Source: Whitmania pigra (lineage: Eukaryota; Annelida; Clitellata; Hirudinida; Haemopidae). Taken from it: DNA of 64,000 nt. The first letter of the stretch is position 1. Every line of letters starts with the position of its first letter. The stretch spans positions 3,296,501 through 3,360,500 of the forward strand of contig JAJTWR010000308.1 in NCBI GenBank assembly GCA_021613335.1. The letters are read 5' to 3'. The translations under genes were made by a program, and so were the position numbers. This document shows positions 33,251 to 46,100 of the stretch, piece by piece. The notes beneath the pieces were generated by a model. The model saw nothing but the letters and a program-made list of their open reading frames with translations, was not told the DNA's origin and made no database searches.

Positions 33251-33800
33251 AAAAAGGGGTGGTTTATCACACAGACCTTGATTAGCCTTCTTAAACTACT
33301 ACAAATAAATGTCATGCTAAGCTATTCAGAATTGAATTTTAAACTTCATGCAATGTAAACCTCAACTTTTATTGATTTTTAGAATTAAATTTCCTATTAA
33401 TGAATATTCATTTTAATTTAAGCATTCTTATTTTTTTTAAATTAAGCATTAAATAAGTAAATTGTTTTTGAAGCCTCTTAAGAAAAACATTTTCAGATTT
33501 CTGTCCAATCAAACTATGTAATCACCAGGCTTCACAGACATGCATTCCAACAGAACAATATTAAAAAACAATGTGAATGCCACCTTGCAATCTTAATTTT
33601 CGACTTATTTGTGCTAAACAAAACTTTAAGACCCTTCAGCACAGAAAAGAAGGCCTCATACGAATCCATTATTGTCATGCAGTGTTAATGTTTGACAGAC
33701 TAGTTTTATTTGATAAATCCCACATGGGTACAATGTTTTCCAGTTTCAAGAGTTTTATGAACATTGAAAACATCCCAAAAGCATTGATGGGTGCTTCAGG

Positions 33801-35881
33801 TCACATATCTTCATATATCTTCTCTACAACAAATTTGTTCCTCAACACTTTATACAGGACTAAGTAATTTGGAAAGAGAAGGAAGACCAGAGAAAGCATT
33901 GTGTTCCAGTAGGCAGATTGAATGAGGATGAAAAACTCATAAAGAATCAACAGCAGTGCAAACACAAGGATTCCATTCGTCACTCGAAGAGGTCTTCGGA
34001 AAACGTGCTGAAAAAAAAAAGTTTCATTTCTGCGAGTTTGACAAAAACACCTGTTGACGTAAAAGTTAATAATTCCAATAAACAAGAAATGCTGAAAGTT
34101 ACATAGAATCTTGAATGCATCACATTCCCTGGCTCAGCTGCATTGTTCTGACCTTCAGCTCTAAAAAGCCCTTTGACATGCTTGACTGTTGAGCCTTGAG
34201 GAAATAGTTGAAGTTCTGACCACCTGTTGACCAAATTGTTTCGAGCAGCTAGAAACAAAGGAAGGAAAGAAAACTGCTCACGCTCCGTGGGAAGTGTGAG
34301 GAACCACTCTCGGTTCTATCTTGGACCAGTGTCCGAGATGAAGCGAACATCGATGAAACACATCGAGGTACTTGACGGGAAGGAAATGGTTGGCAAAAAG
34401 AATAAGCATTCCAAGCCAATTCATGACTACATATTGAATCACCCACCACATGTCATAGTGTAAGTTTCCCTAGGAGGAAATGATAAGGCTGATAACGAGC
34501 AAACATTTCATAAGTCATCAGGATACCTGAGCAAAACAGAGGGGAATGCACGTCATGTAATAAGCGCAAAACATGGAATTGAACACGATTTGAGTTACTC
34601 TCCCGTTGAAATCCGTCTTTAAATTTTCCACCTCATCTCTTATTTCCTCAGGGGAAGTTGAACACAAGTGCACTGGTAGCTCCCTGTAGTCTTTAGGTTT
34701 ATTTTTAAAGTAGGTATCTACAAAGCCATATGAAATAACATCTTGATTAAATATTTATAAAACTTGCAATTTGCCAAAACTGTTTAAAATTCTGCATTTA
34801 ACTAACAGCAGTTCGATTAGTCAATGCTAAAGATTATATACATCTTGCTTAAATGTTATTGATTTTGATTACCTCAAGAATTTAACTATTAATTCAAACT
34901 TTAACATTAGAATTATAATTTTACTATCAATATAATTAAGCTGATATTCTAATTAAATTCATTTCTGGATAATAATAATGATGATGACAAACTTTGCTGA
35001 ACAGGCAGTTTCCCAAAAAAAGGCCTGACATCAAATCGAAATAGAATGAAGTATGTTATGAAGCTGCAATATACAACAGGTTAGAACTTGCCAATTGCAT
35101 GTATCATAAATTATTCAGTCTAAACTAACGGATAAAACAAAAACAAGAAGTGGACCAGAGTGTAGCGCCTGGCAAGTTTTGAAATAAAGTACAAACTTGC
35201 AGTCACAGATGCAATAGCAACCAGGACTTTGAAGATGCAGACAATATGATATGAACAACTTCTGAGAGATGATTTCATGTTGCTAATCTATCATAAAATA
35301 ATGGGGTTTTTAATAATTTTAAAATATTTTAATTTAAACTGGCTTAATTTTGTATCAAATAATATATTGAGAAAGAAATAACCTCAAAACCAATTCTCAA
35401 AAATCAAAGTATGAAAGTTACCTTTGCATTTTGTCAGACCATAACACTTAGCAAGTGAGAATTTACACCACTATTCATGACATATAAAAACTTATAATAC
35501 ATTTTCAACTTCTACATAAAAGAACAAACAATTGCCTATTTAAAATCTAAAAAAAAACCTGCTTAAAGGAACAATAAAGAAATCTTCTGCTCATTATGAT
35601 TATGAGCAAGGCACTGAGATCAAAATCAATTGCATGAAAATTCTGTATAATTAAAAATAAACTCAATTTGAACCCATTATTCTTCGATTTACCAAAATAA
35701 AACTTACAACAGCATATCTGCTGGTCGAATGAGGCAGCCACCAAACAGTTTTGTAAATATTGAGATATTGGCATCCAAGCGTAATGACAGACTGTGCAAA
35801 AACTAAAAATTCAAAAAATACATTGCTTTCCAATCCTATGCTAGGCGTATTACAATGCCTAGCCGTGGATGCGGATACCAT
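33801..35881 (-). CDS. TMEM39: TMEM39 family ER membrane protein
   Basis: Minus-strand exons with consistent phases are 35881-35708 (start ATG at 35881), 35642-35559, 34717-34527, 34469-34282, 34223-34103 and 34007-33801 (stop). Between the second and third of these, further coding sequence lies around 35280-35130 and 35085-35000, but the exact splicing there is unresolved. Diagnostic segments are CQYLNIYKTVWWLPHS near the N-terminus, EEIRDEVENLKTDFNGR, HLGHWSKIEP, FPQGSTVKHVKGLFRAEG and the C-terminal VLYKVLRNKFVVEKIYEDM. Several hydrophobic segments are seen, in line with a multi-pass protein. In mammals the TMEM39 family resides in the ER and affects secretion and autophagy. The intron between 34282 and 34223 is only about 58 nt. 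Transcription is divergent from the ORF at 36388. Confidence 0.9.
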
Positions 35882-36387
35882 GAGTTAAAATTACAGATTC
35901 CAACTTTTCGACTCGCTTATACTCAAACTCCAGCAAACTTGTTTACATTGAGATGGAGAAAATCCGAATAGGGAAAAGCCAAAATATCATAATATTATAA
36001 TCTTGTATAAAAATAATTGATAATAGAGCAGCTATTTAAAAAACAAATTACTTAGAACTTAAATGATTTGAGTGGTTCGCCAAGCATTAAAACCGTCAGT
36101 ACGTTAAAACGTAATAACGACTTTAAATTTACATTTAAATAATAGGTTGTTTTTATACATTTATTTTTGAGTTGTTCTTATCTAATGTTAAAAGTTTATT
36201 TAATAAAACTTTTTTTGTAGGTCAAAAATTATTTTCAGTTGAATTAGTATTTTATTAAAATGTTTAAGCATATTGTAATTTTTTATTTCAAAAATTACTA
36301 AAAAAACGGTTACAATTTTGTGACTATGGTTTAGCAGACGAAGTTTCGGGTTCAGAAGTTATCCGAGTTTTTATCGTCGAATTTCTG

Positions 36388-37167
36388 ATGGCTTTTGAAG
36401 ATTCTCTTGATGAAACAAAATTCTGGAAATTTTATATTTCGCACAAAAGGTCTTCTCGGAATTCTTTCGCAGAAATAAGACAGAGCCTTATTGTAAAATC
36501 CCACCATGAAACAATATTTGCCAATGATTTGACTGTAGAACATGATCTAACAGTTTATTTAGAATCGGATGTAAATCTTGATTACGAGATTTTAATTGTG
36601 CTGAAACGGTTATTTTCGGGGGACTTTGCTTCTGTTGACCCGCTGCCATTTGCAAATATCTTTATGAGGGCTTGGCCTGTTTCAATCAAAATGTATTCAA
36701 GTTTATTTATCTATGTTTTGTATTGCTTGATGAAAATTTCTACGGAAAGCACGGAAGTACTGATGATGTCGGGGATGATTTTAGATTGCATTGATTCTTT
36801 TTTCGTAAAATTGCGGGGGCAGTCGGTGATCCATGCTTTTAGCACATGTTCTGAAAGTTATCAACATTTGTTAAGAGGGCTCTTTTTGTTCAGAGAAAAA
36901 ATACTGAAAAATTCTAAAGGTTGTAGATTGTCAAAGACAAGAACGCTGAATGACTTATTAAATTATTGGTCAAGAATGCTCCTGTCATTAAATGTACCAT
37001 TTCACTCTAGAATACAGTTGAGATCATTAAATGATGGTAATTCCAAGATTAGAAGGAAGCCGAAAGTCACAAAAGTTAAATCAGTTTTAAAGAGCGGTAT
37101 TCAACCAAATTCAAACTCTGATCCGAACTCAAGTGAAGCCTTGCCGAGCACAGGTATTACTCACTGA
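36388..37167 (+). CDS. Conserved-looking ORF of unknown function
   Basis: A 259-codon single-exon frame. It stays open upstream of the ATG to at least 36300, with an acceptor-like TTTAG/CAG at 36335-36338, so an upstream exon is possible. The protein is mostly helical: Leu/Phe-rich blocks such as LFIYVLYCLMKISTESTEVL and SESYQHLLRGLFLFREKIL, then a basic tail (KIRRKPKVTKVKSVLKSG) and a low-complexity Asn/Ser/Pro end. No domain was recognised. Codon use and lack of repeats suggest a real gene rather than a transposon. It is head to head with TMEM39, 507 bp apart, so the two may share a promoter. Confidence 0.55.
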   Translation: MAFEDSLDETKFWKFYISHKRSSRNSFAEIRQSLIVKSHHETIFANDLTVEHDLTVYLESDVNLDYEILIVLKRLFSGDFASVDPLPFANIFMRAWPVSIKMYSSLFIYVLYCLMKISTESTEVLMMSGMILDCIDSFFVKLRGQSVIHAFSTCSESYQHLLRGLFLFREKILKNSKGCRLSKTRTLNDLLNYWSRMLLSLNVPFHSRIQLRSLNDGNSKIRRKPKVTKVKSVLKSGIQPNSNSDPNSSEALPSTGITH

Positions 37168-37973
37168 AATTTAACTTTTTTTTGTTAGTAACTTCTATTT
37201 GATTAAACAGGCCTGATTTGCAATACTGTGGAAAAGGTAGAAGAATTCTAAAATTCTCTTGTTTTCTAACTTGTAAATTAACTTAAATTACAGACATTGA
37301 CTACTTGTTTTGTTTGACTAGGCAAGCTGTGGTCCTAAAGGAATTGTATCAAAGAATTTGAGGAAGTTTATCCCACCGACTCTAATTGAAAATTGAAGCT
37401 TTATTATTTCCAATTGCAACCGTCTGATTGTCAGCTGATTAACAAGGGGAAATTTATTAATATAACAAGATGTTTTAGGATGTTTTGTTGCACTTATGAA
37501 TAATAATCACAGCAACATTTAAAAATATTTTATGCTTATGTAAATAGTCTGGACGATAGGAAAGATAAAAAGGTCATCGCGGAAAGTTAAACGAGGGTTT
37601 GCATTCGGGAAAAATTGTAATTGCATATTTTATTAAATTATACAACATAACATCTTAAAATCATCTTTGCTATTATTATTATTAATATCATTTGATTCTG
37701 AAAAATTAACTTCCCTAAATCATATTCTGGGTACGGGTCTTGCAGATGCTATTGATCAAGGACAAAATTGGGAGGAAGGGAACCTTCCTGAATGGACTGG
37801 ACGCAAGGGTTTGCCGAGTCCCTGCCAATATTATGAAAAAGTGCCCAGCTATGCAGTCGTGTATGGGGTAGGATTGTGATGGTGGAATGAGTTTGGGGAA
37901 GATATGTTAATACAGGCAGAATAAAAGGCGAGTGATTACGCGCAAAAATAGGAAATAAACAGAGGTAAAAACA
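37168..37973. other. Intergenic, possible decayed retroelement
   Basis: An open stretch at about 37740-37880 reads DAIDQGQNWEEGNLPEWTGR and KGLPSPCQYYEKVPSYAVV. It looks protein-like but I cannot assign it, and it stops after 45 residues or so. The rest is featureless. Confidence 0.3.
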
Positions 37974-37981
37974 CGTTGTTA

Positions 37982-39666
37982 TTGTGCCGGATTAAGCCGG
38001 TGGGTAACCCTAGAAAGGGAGACCCCCCTTTCCAATTCTCCTTATTGCACACGCCACAGCTACATACTACATACGTCACGTACTAGTGACCTAATATATA
38101 AATACTTCGAACACGAGTTGTACTTGCAAAATTTAGTCACAGTTATAATAATTTACTTTTCCATGAAAAATAAAAATATAATATACTCAAATAAATAAGG
38201 CTAAAATCAGAGAATGAATGAGGTTATAACAGCTATGATTACAGTCCAGAAACTTTTCTAGATTTCCGTGTTGCAAAATCGCTGATGACGTCACTGAAGT
38301 TTTATTCACGCAGTACATCTGACTCGGTTCTCATGATTTGTAGACCATTATACTTGCCACTCATTGCAGATGCATTGTCGTAACTTTGCCCGCGACAGTT
38401 TCTCAGGTCTAGGTCATGAATCTTCAGAAATTCCATCAAGGCGTTGAACATCTCTTGAGCGCCATGGCCTTTGTTTGTCATGAATGTTAAAAGAGTTCCA
38501 CTGGACCATCTTTCTCCATGTATCTCAATACAAGGGTCAGTTGGTCAATGTGGGCTGCATCGGATGTAGATTCCAAAGAGTTGGAGTAGTACTTTGATTT
38601 CTTAATTCGCGAAGTGATTTCTCTGAGGACTTGTTTAGCCATAAAACTGATAAGCTCTTCCATCATCGTAGATGACAGATAGTTGTATGAGCCTTGCCGC
38701 GATTGACTTGAGTTTCAATGTGCTATGCAAGAAAGTCGTCGTATTGGGCGATGAGTTCAAGAATACCCAAAACGTTTCAATTACTAGGTGATCCAACCAA
38801 TTCGTTGTCACTTCTGAATGCTAAGCCACAAAAACTCGATAATAAATGTAATGACACTAATTACTCGTTTCAGCACAGATTTTCAGTACTGCCATAGACT
38901 CTTGACCTCTTGTACCAATTCACCCTATTGCTTTTAACCTCTTACTTACCGATCACCCTATAGATAAAAGAGATTTTTATGTAAATGCTAATAACATGCC
39001 TAACATATGTTAGGTTCTTCCAGTGGCATAGCAACTGCTTTTGCTTCCCCCATTTACCGTTAATAATCCGTTAGCAGATTAAAACGACTAAAACCTCTTG
39101 GTGTGTCAAACTAGCCTATCAAATCAATCTTGGAATTGTTAGGCAAATTGTCGTCCCAACAACTTGTTCAGAATGATTATTTAGGCAACTACTCAGATAA
39201 GTAAAACAAATAACTAATGAAAGAAAAAAGAAATTACAAAACAAACTCACCGATATGCTTCCGAATGAAAGTTCTTCAACATAACAATTTGCGAATGAAC
39301 TTAGTTCCAGAAAGTGTTTGGAAGCAGAACGCACGAACAATATGCTTTGGTCTCGGAGTAGTTCCATATATACTCCTATTGTCAAAAGAAATCACTGGAC
39401 GATCTCAGGAACAGACGCGACTTGATGAGGGCCTCGTAAGATGATTCTCTTTGATATGGCTTGCATATGTAGTACATCAATCAAGTGCTAAACCAAATGC
39501 CAAATTGAAACCTAACTCTTCAATGAACGTATTTATCAAGGACTACTGATTTTGAAAACATATCATACTACCCAGTTTTTGCAAATTTGATCGAAAATCT
39601 GTATTGGTGGGAGGCCACTCTTGGTGGGTGGCCCTGGACCTATTGCCACCCCTTAATCCGGCACTG
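37982..39666 (-). mobile_element. Decayed hAT transposon 5 (TTF/ZMYM1-like)
   Basis: A perfect 8-bp duplication, CGTTGTTA, lies at 37974-37981 and 39667-39674. The ends share GTGCCGGATTAAG (left end TTGTGCC; right end, reverse complement, CAGTGCC), so the left terminus carries two substitutions. On the minus strand near 38440-38340 a decayed frame reads LRNCRGQSYDNASAMSGKYN, the core block of this hAT group. No long frame survives. Confidence 0.85.
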
Positions 39667-39859
39667 CGTTGTTAGAAATGTTAAGGAACACAGTGGCCAT
39701 CATTAAATAGCCTTAGTGAAACCCTGCGAAGTGTACCGCACACTGGAGAGAATGGAGAAGTTACTTCGAGTGATTAAAAGTGATAGGAAAATGACATGAG
39801 GTGAATGAGATGTCGTCATTTGTCTTAGAAGCCATGAGCTATTAGGGGTTGTCCTAGTG

Positions 39860-40348
39860 CAGGGGTCTCAAACACGCGGCCCTCAAAGGCATTTCATGCG
39901 GCCCGCTACTGCAAGGATTCTTGCAATGTTTGGCAGTACATATGCACGTGAACAATTTTTCTCATCCATGAAAGTTAACAAGTCTGTACTAAGGTCACAG
40001 CTCACTAATGAACATTTGCAAGCAACACTGAGATTGGTTTCTTCTCACAAAATCAAGCCTAATATTGATGCCCTTGTTGACGCAAAACTCTGCCAGGTCA
40101 GCAGTCAGTACAGAAAGTGACTGAAACCTAAGTTAACCAAATACAGATACGCCAAAAACGATACATAAATTGACTACATTACATTTGTAATAAATGGATT
40201 TTAGAAAGTTTGTAAAGCACTACGTTCTTGTTACGTTGTCTTGTTTATTAACTTTTTATCATTTTAAACAAGTTCTGGCTATGCGGCCCTCGAGGAACTT
40301 TACAAGTCATCACTTGGCCCTCGGAGCAATTTGAGTTTGAGACCCCTG
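39860..40348 (+). mobile_element. hAT 6: short deletion derivative with a dimerisation domain
   Basis: The ends are CAGGGGTCTCAAACACG and TTTGAGACCCCTG. The 8-bp duplication is slightly diverged: TCCTAGTG (39852-39859) and TCCTAGTA (40349-40356). Subterminal CGGCCCTC is present at both ends. At 489 bp it keeps only the transposase C-terminus on the plus strand: YAREQFFSSMKVNKSVLRSQ, then LTNEHLQATLRLVS. This is the hAT dimerisation region. Confidence 0.9.
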
Positions 40349-40752
40349 TCCTAGTATGAGTGAGTAAATCCCTCACATTCCTCTGAGTTTTTAAAATACC
40401 AGATTGCGAGCCAAAGCATAAAATAAGTAACGCACAAGGCCAAAAGATGAAAACGGTATATACATTTGTTTTAAACTGAGTGGCTTAACTCTGTTTTAGT
40501 GGTCTTTGGCCATCGCCAATCATAATTATATTTTACTTTTCGTGCATAGAATATGCATTGTCGCTCAAATGTCGTCTGAATTGGAAGTAACGGACGGAGA
40601 ATGTGTCTGGAATGTTATTGTTTATTACTTCTAAATTGCCTTCGAATTTCCTGATCGGGGTGTTAAAACATTAGTACAGCTTGAATGAGTCGTTGTTCTA
40701 AAATCGTTTGAGGCCAACATTTTTGTAGAAATGAGTATTAACTTCATCTTGA

Positions 40753-42324
40753 ATGACAGTTGCCTGCTACTCATCATTTAAAATAAGTGTTTCAAGTGGA
40801 GCAATGGTACCTAGTGACCATGCTTTTCGTTCACCGTCGTTATATCCAGTTGTTTATAAGTCTTTACCAGAATGGCATCACAATCATGCCAATGATGATG
40901 GTTCTGGACCTAGTCTCTTTGTAAATATTGCTGCATTTGGCAAAGACAAAAACGTTGAGGATATAGCCTACAGCATTGATAAGACTCCAATCCAAAATGA
41001 TGAATTAAATGCCATTTCTGGGAATTCTGTAAATACTGCTTTGCCCAAAGGTGTTAACTTTATGATTTACCTATATAAGAGAAATGCTTTTAATTGAATT
41101 GAATATTGAAGGCTTCAGATCAGATGTTCCACCACCACCAAAAAGACCTCTCACACCATATATGAGATTTAGCAAATATGTGAGTTTGTCTAAAGCATGC
41201 TGGTTGTGGAAGGATCTGTTTGCATTCAATAATTAATTAATTAGATGTGGCAACAAGTAAAATCTGATAACCCTGGTCTGTCGGTATGCGAAATCGGGTC
41301 AACCATAGGTAGGATGTGGAGGGAGCTTTCAACAGAAGACAAGCAAAAGCACAATGATGATTTTACCTTGGACAAGGTTTGTTTTCCCAAGATGCAAGTA
41401 CATACCTTCAACCAGCTTGCACTTGGAACTTTTGGTGATTTTAAAGTATCAAGTCATGATTTATATAATTTTCCCACAAAAGGATAAAGTAGTGAAATGA
41501 CCCAGGGGTCCGCAAACTGTAAGATAATTGATAAGTTTATTAGAGCAAATATTCAGTTAATGGAACTGAATAACTGAAGTTAAGTGTTTGAGATACTTTA
41601 GGAAGCAAATGGATACAAGCTTTTTGATTATAAACTTAATTATTTTGTATTCATGTGCCATGTTCATAACAGTAATAATAGGCTTAGATATAATAATTTG
41701 TACGTTAATAAGTGAGCAGGTCGACATGATCTTAACAATGAGCAAATTGAGCAGTGATGGGCAACTTTACATCAAGAATGATATTAAGCAGAAGTTTCAT
41801 TTTTGCTTATCAAGTCAATGCATTCAAGATTAATGAAGAAATGTACTCGATATTAGAATATATTCAAAGCAATAAAAAACGAATGACTCATAGTTGATTT
41901 ATGATTTTAGGTTAGATATGACACTGAGTTAAAGCAGTATTTGAAAGACAATGGACTGAAATCCAGAGACCTGGTTAAATTTCGAACTAAGAACAGAACC
42001 TCTAATAAAGGGTCATGCAAATCACTTCCATCTCCACCAAATTTGCTGAAGATGAAGTATCACTTAGAACCAAATGCTCCTGAACCTCACAGCGGGACAA
42101 GTTCTCAGTTTGGACAATCTTTGTTCCCTATTGGCACACCTCTTAACATGCCTATGGGCATGCTATGTGGGCTGTCCCATATGTGGATGAGACATCAATA
42201 TCCAAGTCATCAAATACTGGCCAATAGAAATCTGGCTCAGACACAAGACGTTCATTCTGCTGATGTATTTCATGGTTCTCCATTAACACCAAGCATCAAC
42301 TTCCATTCTCCAAACTATTTTTAA
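40753..42324 (+). CDS. HMG-box protein, SMARCE1/BAF57-like
   Basis: Four exons join in phase: 40753-41050, 41112-41179, 41245-41376 and 41911-42324, giving up to 303 residues. The first in-frame ATG used here is at 40753; another is at 40807, and an upstream non-coding or coding exon near 40570 cannot be excluded. The HMG box runs from KRPLTPYMRFSKYMWQQVKS through SVCEIGSTIGRMWRELSTED to VRYDTELKQYL. The PYMRFS...W.QVK..NP...EIG..IG.MWR.L pattern fits SMARCE1, a SWI/SNF (BAF) chromatin-remodelling subunit, better than other HMG families. Unlike SMARCE1 it has no long coiled coil after the box; instead there is a basic, then Pro/Met/Ser-rich tail. It may be a divergent paralogue. Intron 3 contains an LTR-like repeat (about 41505-41590). 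Tail to tail with DAGL. Confidence 0.65.
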
Positions 42325-43164
42325 TTTCACACAATTTTTAGAAGCAGAGAATAAATCTTAGCTAATGAATTGACACAGATAAAGATATAAATGGCACATT
42401 CTCACTCATTTCAAAAACATAAGATTTTAAGTGAATGGGTTTGCATGCTTAACCATCTCTTTTGGGACCAACTTAGTGTTTTCAAGGCTTGATGTTGAGT
42501 TGCGTTGTCATCACAAATTTTGCAAACACCTTTGTTTTATACTCTACCTTTCATGGCAAAATTGTTCACTAAGTATTCTTCTTTGACTAAAAGTGCTTAA
42601 ACAATTGTTTATTAAACAACTGTTTGTGCATTCTTTAAGGTGTTTTATGGGTTCTTAGTTAAAAAACTGTGGCAAGTGCAGAGCCAGTTCCCATCTACAT
42701 TAAAATGGGCAACAAGTACAATATGAAACACATTGTGCTGGAGGTAAAACACTCGACTATGAGTCCCATCAAAACCCAACTTTGTGTAAGAACATCAAAC
42801 TCCATAACTTTCTCAAGATTACAGATTACAATATTCAGAATGATAATGTTATTGCTTTTGTAAGGTTGTTTGTCCACCAAGCATCTTAATCATTCTGTCG
42901 CATGGTCCAAGGATATCTTCCAAAAATTCTTCCTCCGAATAATTTTTTGTGCATTTGTACTTTATTTTGTAAATGATTGATTAATGTTTGGTTATTATTA
43001 ATAAATTAATAAGTATTGGGAAATGTCCAGACTATTCATTTAAAAAAAATCAAAACAAGCACCTATGAACATTATCAAATTTCCAATCAAAATGTTGGAA
43101 TAATCGTGGATCAAGAAATAGAATGATCACAAGTAAATGCAAAGCAAATGTGAAACATGATGGT
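42325..43164. other. Intergenic between two convergent genes
   Basis: 3' flanks of the HMG-box gene and DAGL. AT-rich; no gene or repeat was recognised. Confidence 0.5.
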
Positions 43165-46100
43165 TTAAATATGCTCCTGATTCAAGATGGACTTCAATGT
43201 TTTGTAAACAATGTCAGGCCTGTGATGTGTTACCATTTTGGGGCTAATCAAAATTTCATTGAAAAATTCCCTTTTAGCCCAATATGCTTTGTAAGTGCTA
43301 TTGCTTCTGCAGCACCTCCTACAATTTAATAAAATGAATTATGAAAACATGACCCATTGAATTGTAGGCCTGAAAAGTGTTGAAAATCATGCACAAAAGC
43401 TGGAACCGATACCGCTAGCATTACATCAGCGAGCTTTTATTAAAAATTTTATTAAAATTAAATTAAGTGTGATTACTTGGTGGTAGACTCTAAATCCAGA
43501 TAGATTATTCTTCCAGGTAAATAAAGTGGAGTGGGATTGTCCAAAATAGGATGAATGTCCTAAGCAAACAAATTATTAAACAAAGCTAAGTTATTACTTT
43601 CCAATATCATATGAATTTAATTTAATGCACCAAGGTAATTATAATCATAAAAACTTTCATTGATTTCACAGCAGAAAATAAATTTAGCAAGACCAAACCT
43701 GTGGCACTGAAATAGGTTCTGAGGTGACACTATCTGGAATTAAAAGGTTTTCGTCTAATCTTTTCCTGCTGCCTCCACAACAGGCCTTTTTAAAAGCTCT
43801 GAACAAAACTCTGTACTAAAAAATGTTGATCACTCTATTTTAAGAATGACTGAAAATGAATAAAGTTGGCTCAGAGGGTTGTGTTCCTGCGAACGGCGGT
43901 GAAAGCAATAGTTTTTATTGTGTCATGTTCGCAACCCAGCTAACCCTTAGGGCAGGGGAGCTATATAAATGGTGGATTGATTAAGAAGTGCCTTCACATC
44001 CTATTTGGATACATAAAGCACTCAAAAAACATAAGGCTAAATACAAAAATATATGATTGAGTAACAAGCAAATACTTACAAAATTATGTAAATGTGGCAA
44101 AAACCCAAATAAATATAAATAAAAAATAAATAAAACAAGCAAACAAATGAAATAAGTAGAATTGTTGAAGGATTAGAAAAGATTTAGGCTATAATAATGC
44201 AAGTCACTATCAATGCCTTCCGTTTCAACCTTACAAAGCATACCCTAAAGATTTACAAAGACTAGCTGAATGGAAGACTATAACAGTGAAATGGGGTTGA
44301 CAAATTGATAAAAATATCAAATATTTTCTCTCTTAATATTCCCGATATGTTAATTAGTTTTTAAAATTTTATTGGTTATTGATGTAAATAGTAATACACT
44401 TTGAAATGTCAGTGTAGTTTGAAATATCAGCTACCCTCTCATGAAGCATTGCTTGCCATCTACAGATGGAGTGCTTAATAATAGATTAACCATCTTATAA
44501 TTACTACACTAAAATAAATAATAATTTCATTATGTCCAAGCATCAAACTTTACTAACTTTGGGTTGCTCTGTATTCTTGATGACATTAAGCATCTTGGAT
44601 TTTAGGCTATTCATTGTATAAATGCCTAGTCTAGGAACCAGATCTTTTCCTACTACTACAGAACAAACAAAACTTTCCATGTACTGACTCAGTGGAAGAC
44701 TGGAAAGTAAATATAGGACAAACTGTTTATAATTAATGCTAAGTAGATGTCATCAATCAGCATGTTTGAGTGATCATTAAATGAAAAAATAACAAATGAT
44801 CAAATTAAAAATATTGAATCAAGCTTGAGAAGGACATAAAAGTGTTCTTCAGATAAATACATACCTTACAAGCCAGCCAGGGGGTGAGAATGCAAAACAT
44901 ATCAAGTCTGGATAGATCGGTCTCAGAAGAGCGGACAAAAGAGAGGCTGCGCCAGCACCCAAGCTATGACCAGTTATGACCAATTTGTAATTCTGCCAAT
45001 TCAGTCAGCAATTCACAAAGCAATTAAAAGCACAACCCATCAACATTAATAGAGATTGTTAAAATGTGGCTTACTGGATGTTGCTCGACGGCTTCGGAGA
45101 TTATCTTCTTCTGTACAATAGAATCCTTAATATACATTGCAGCATGCAAAATGCCTTTATGAGCTAAGGCTTCAAAGGGCACATCCAAGTCCATATTCTG
45201 ACTTTCAATTCTTAAATCAGTTATTGCATCCTAATAATATAAATTTAGAAAATATCATTTTAAACAAAAAACTCTAACTTAAGAAATGAATGAACCATAA
45301 AATAAACCAACATAAAAAGATAGTGTTCCTCTCACAGAAACAACAATGGATTTATAGTTATGGTCCAAAGCCACATAGAATGGAATCTCAAACAACTGAA
45401 AAAATTAAAAGCAAGCCTTTAATCACTTATTAAGTCTCTTTGGTTTGTATGAAAATATGAAATAATATCACTTAAAATGCATGCAAACAATTTGAATTGA
45501 AGATTCTTGAAATTATTTTGAAAGTGCTACCTTATTCTCAAATGTCGCATACAAAATATCTTTACTGTCTATTCCAGTCTGTTGGAGAATAGCATTAGTG
45601 TTGCAATGGCAGCATTTGTCCCCATGAACATTTGCCAAACCTCCACATGTGACCCTATGTATATATTTTTTTATATATTACTATACGTAGTATATGTGTA
45701 TATAAACCCCTAGGTTATAATTTACTCAATTTTATAATTCTTAGAACAAATTGTTTCATCAGAACAATTAAAACCTGCAGCAGCAAAGTTGTAAAGGACC
45801 AGAAAGCATGTTGTCGTAAACAAAAAACATCCATCCGTAACTTCCGAGCGCATATTTTAAAAAGTGTTTGGCATTGTCTAAAGTCATCCATTCCTCTGGT
45901 TTAGAGCTTGCATTTGGAAGCATAGCAACGTAATCCATGTTGAAAGGAGTTAACATTTTCCTGCTTTCAGGGCTTCTCCCCCTTTGCTTTTCATTTAATA
46001 AAATAAGTCCTGTTGCTATGTCAGTCACAGTCAAATCAATGCCCTGCATGAGTGAACAAGATATTTTCCTTAAATTTATTACAATTTTCTTTATATTTGT

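Noticed and set aside
39119..39444. Overlapping ORFs of 75-88 codons on both strands
   Set aside because: Inside decayed hAT 5, with no similarity and no conserved motif.
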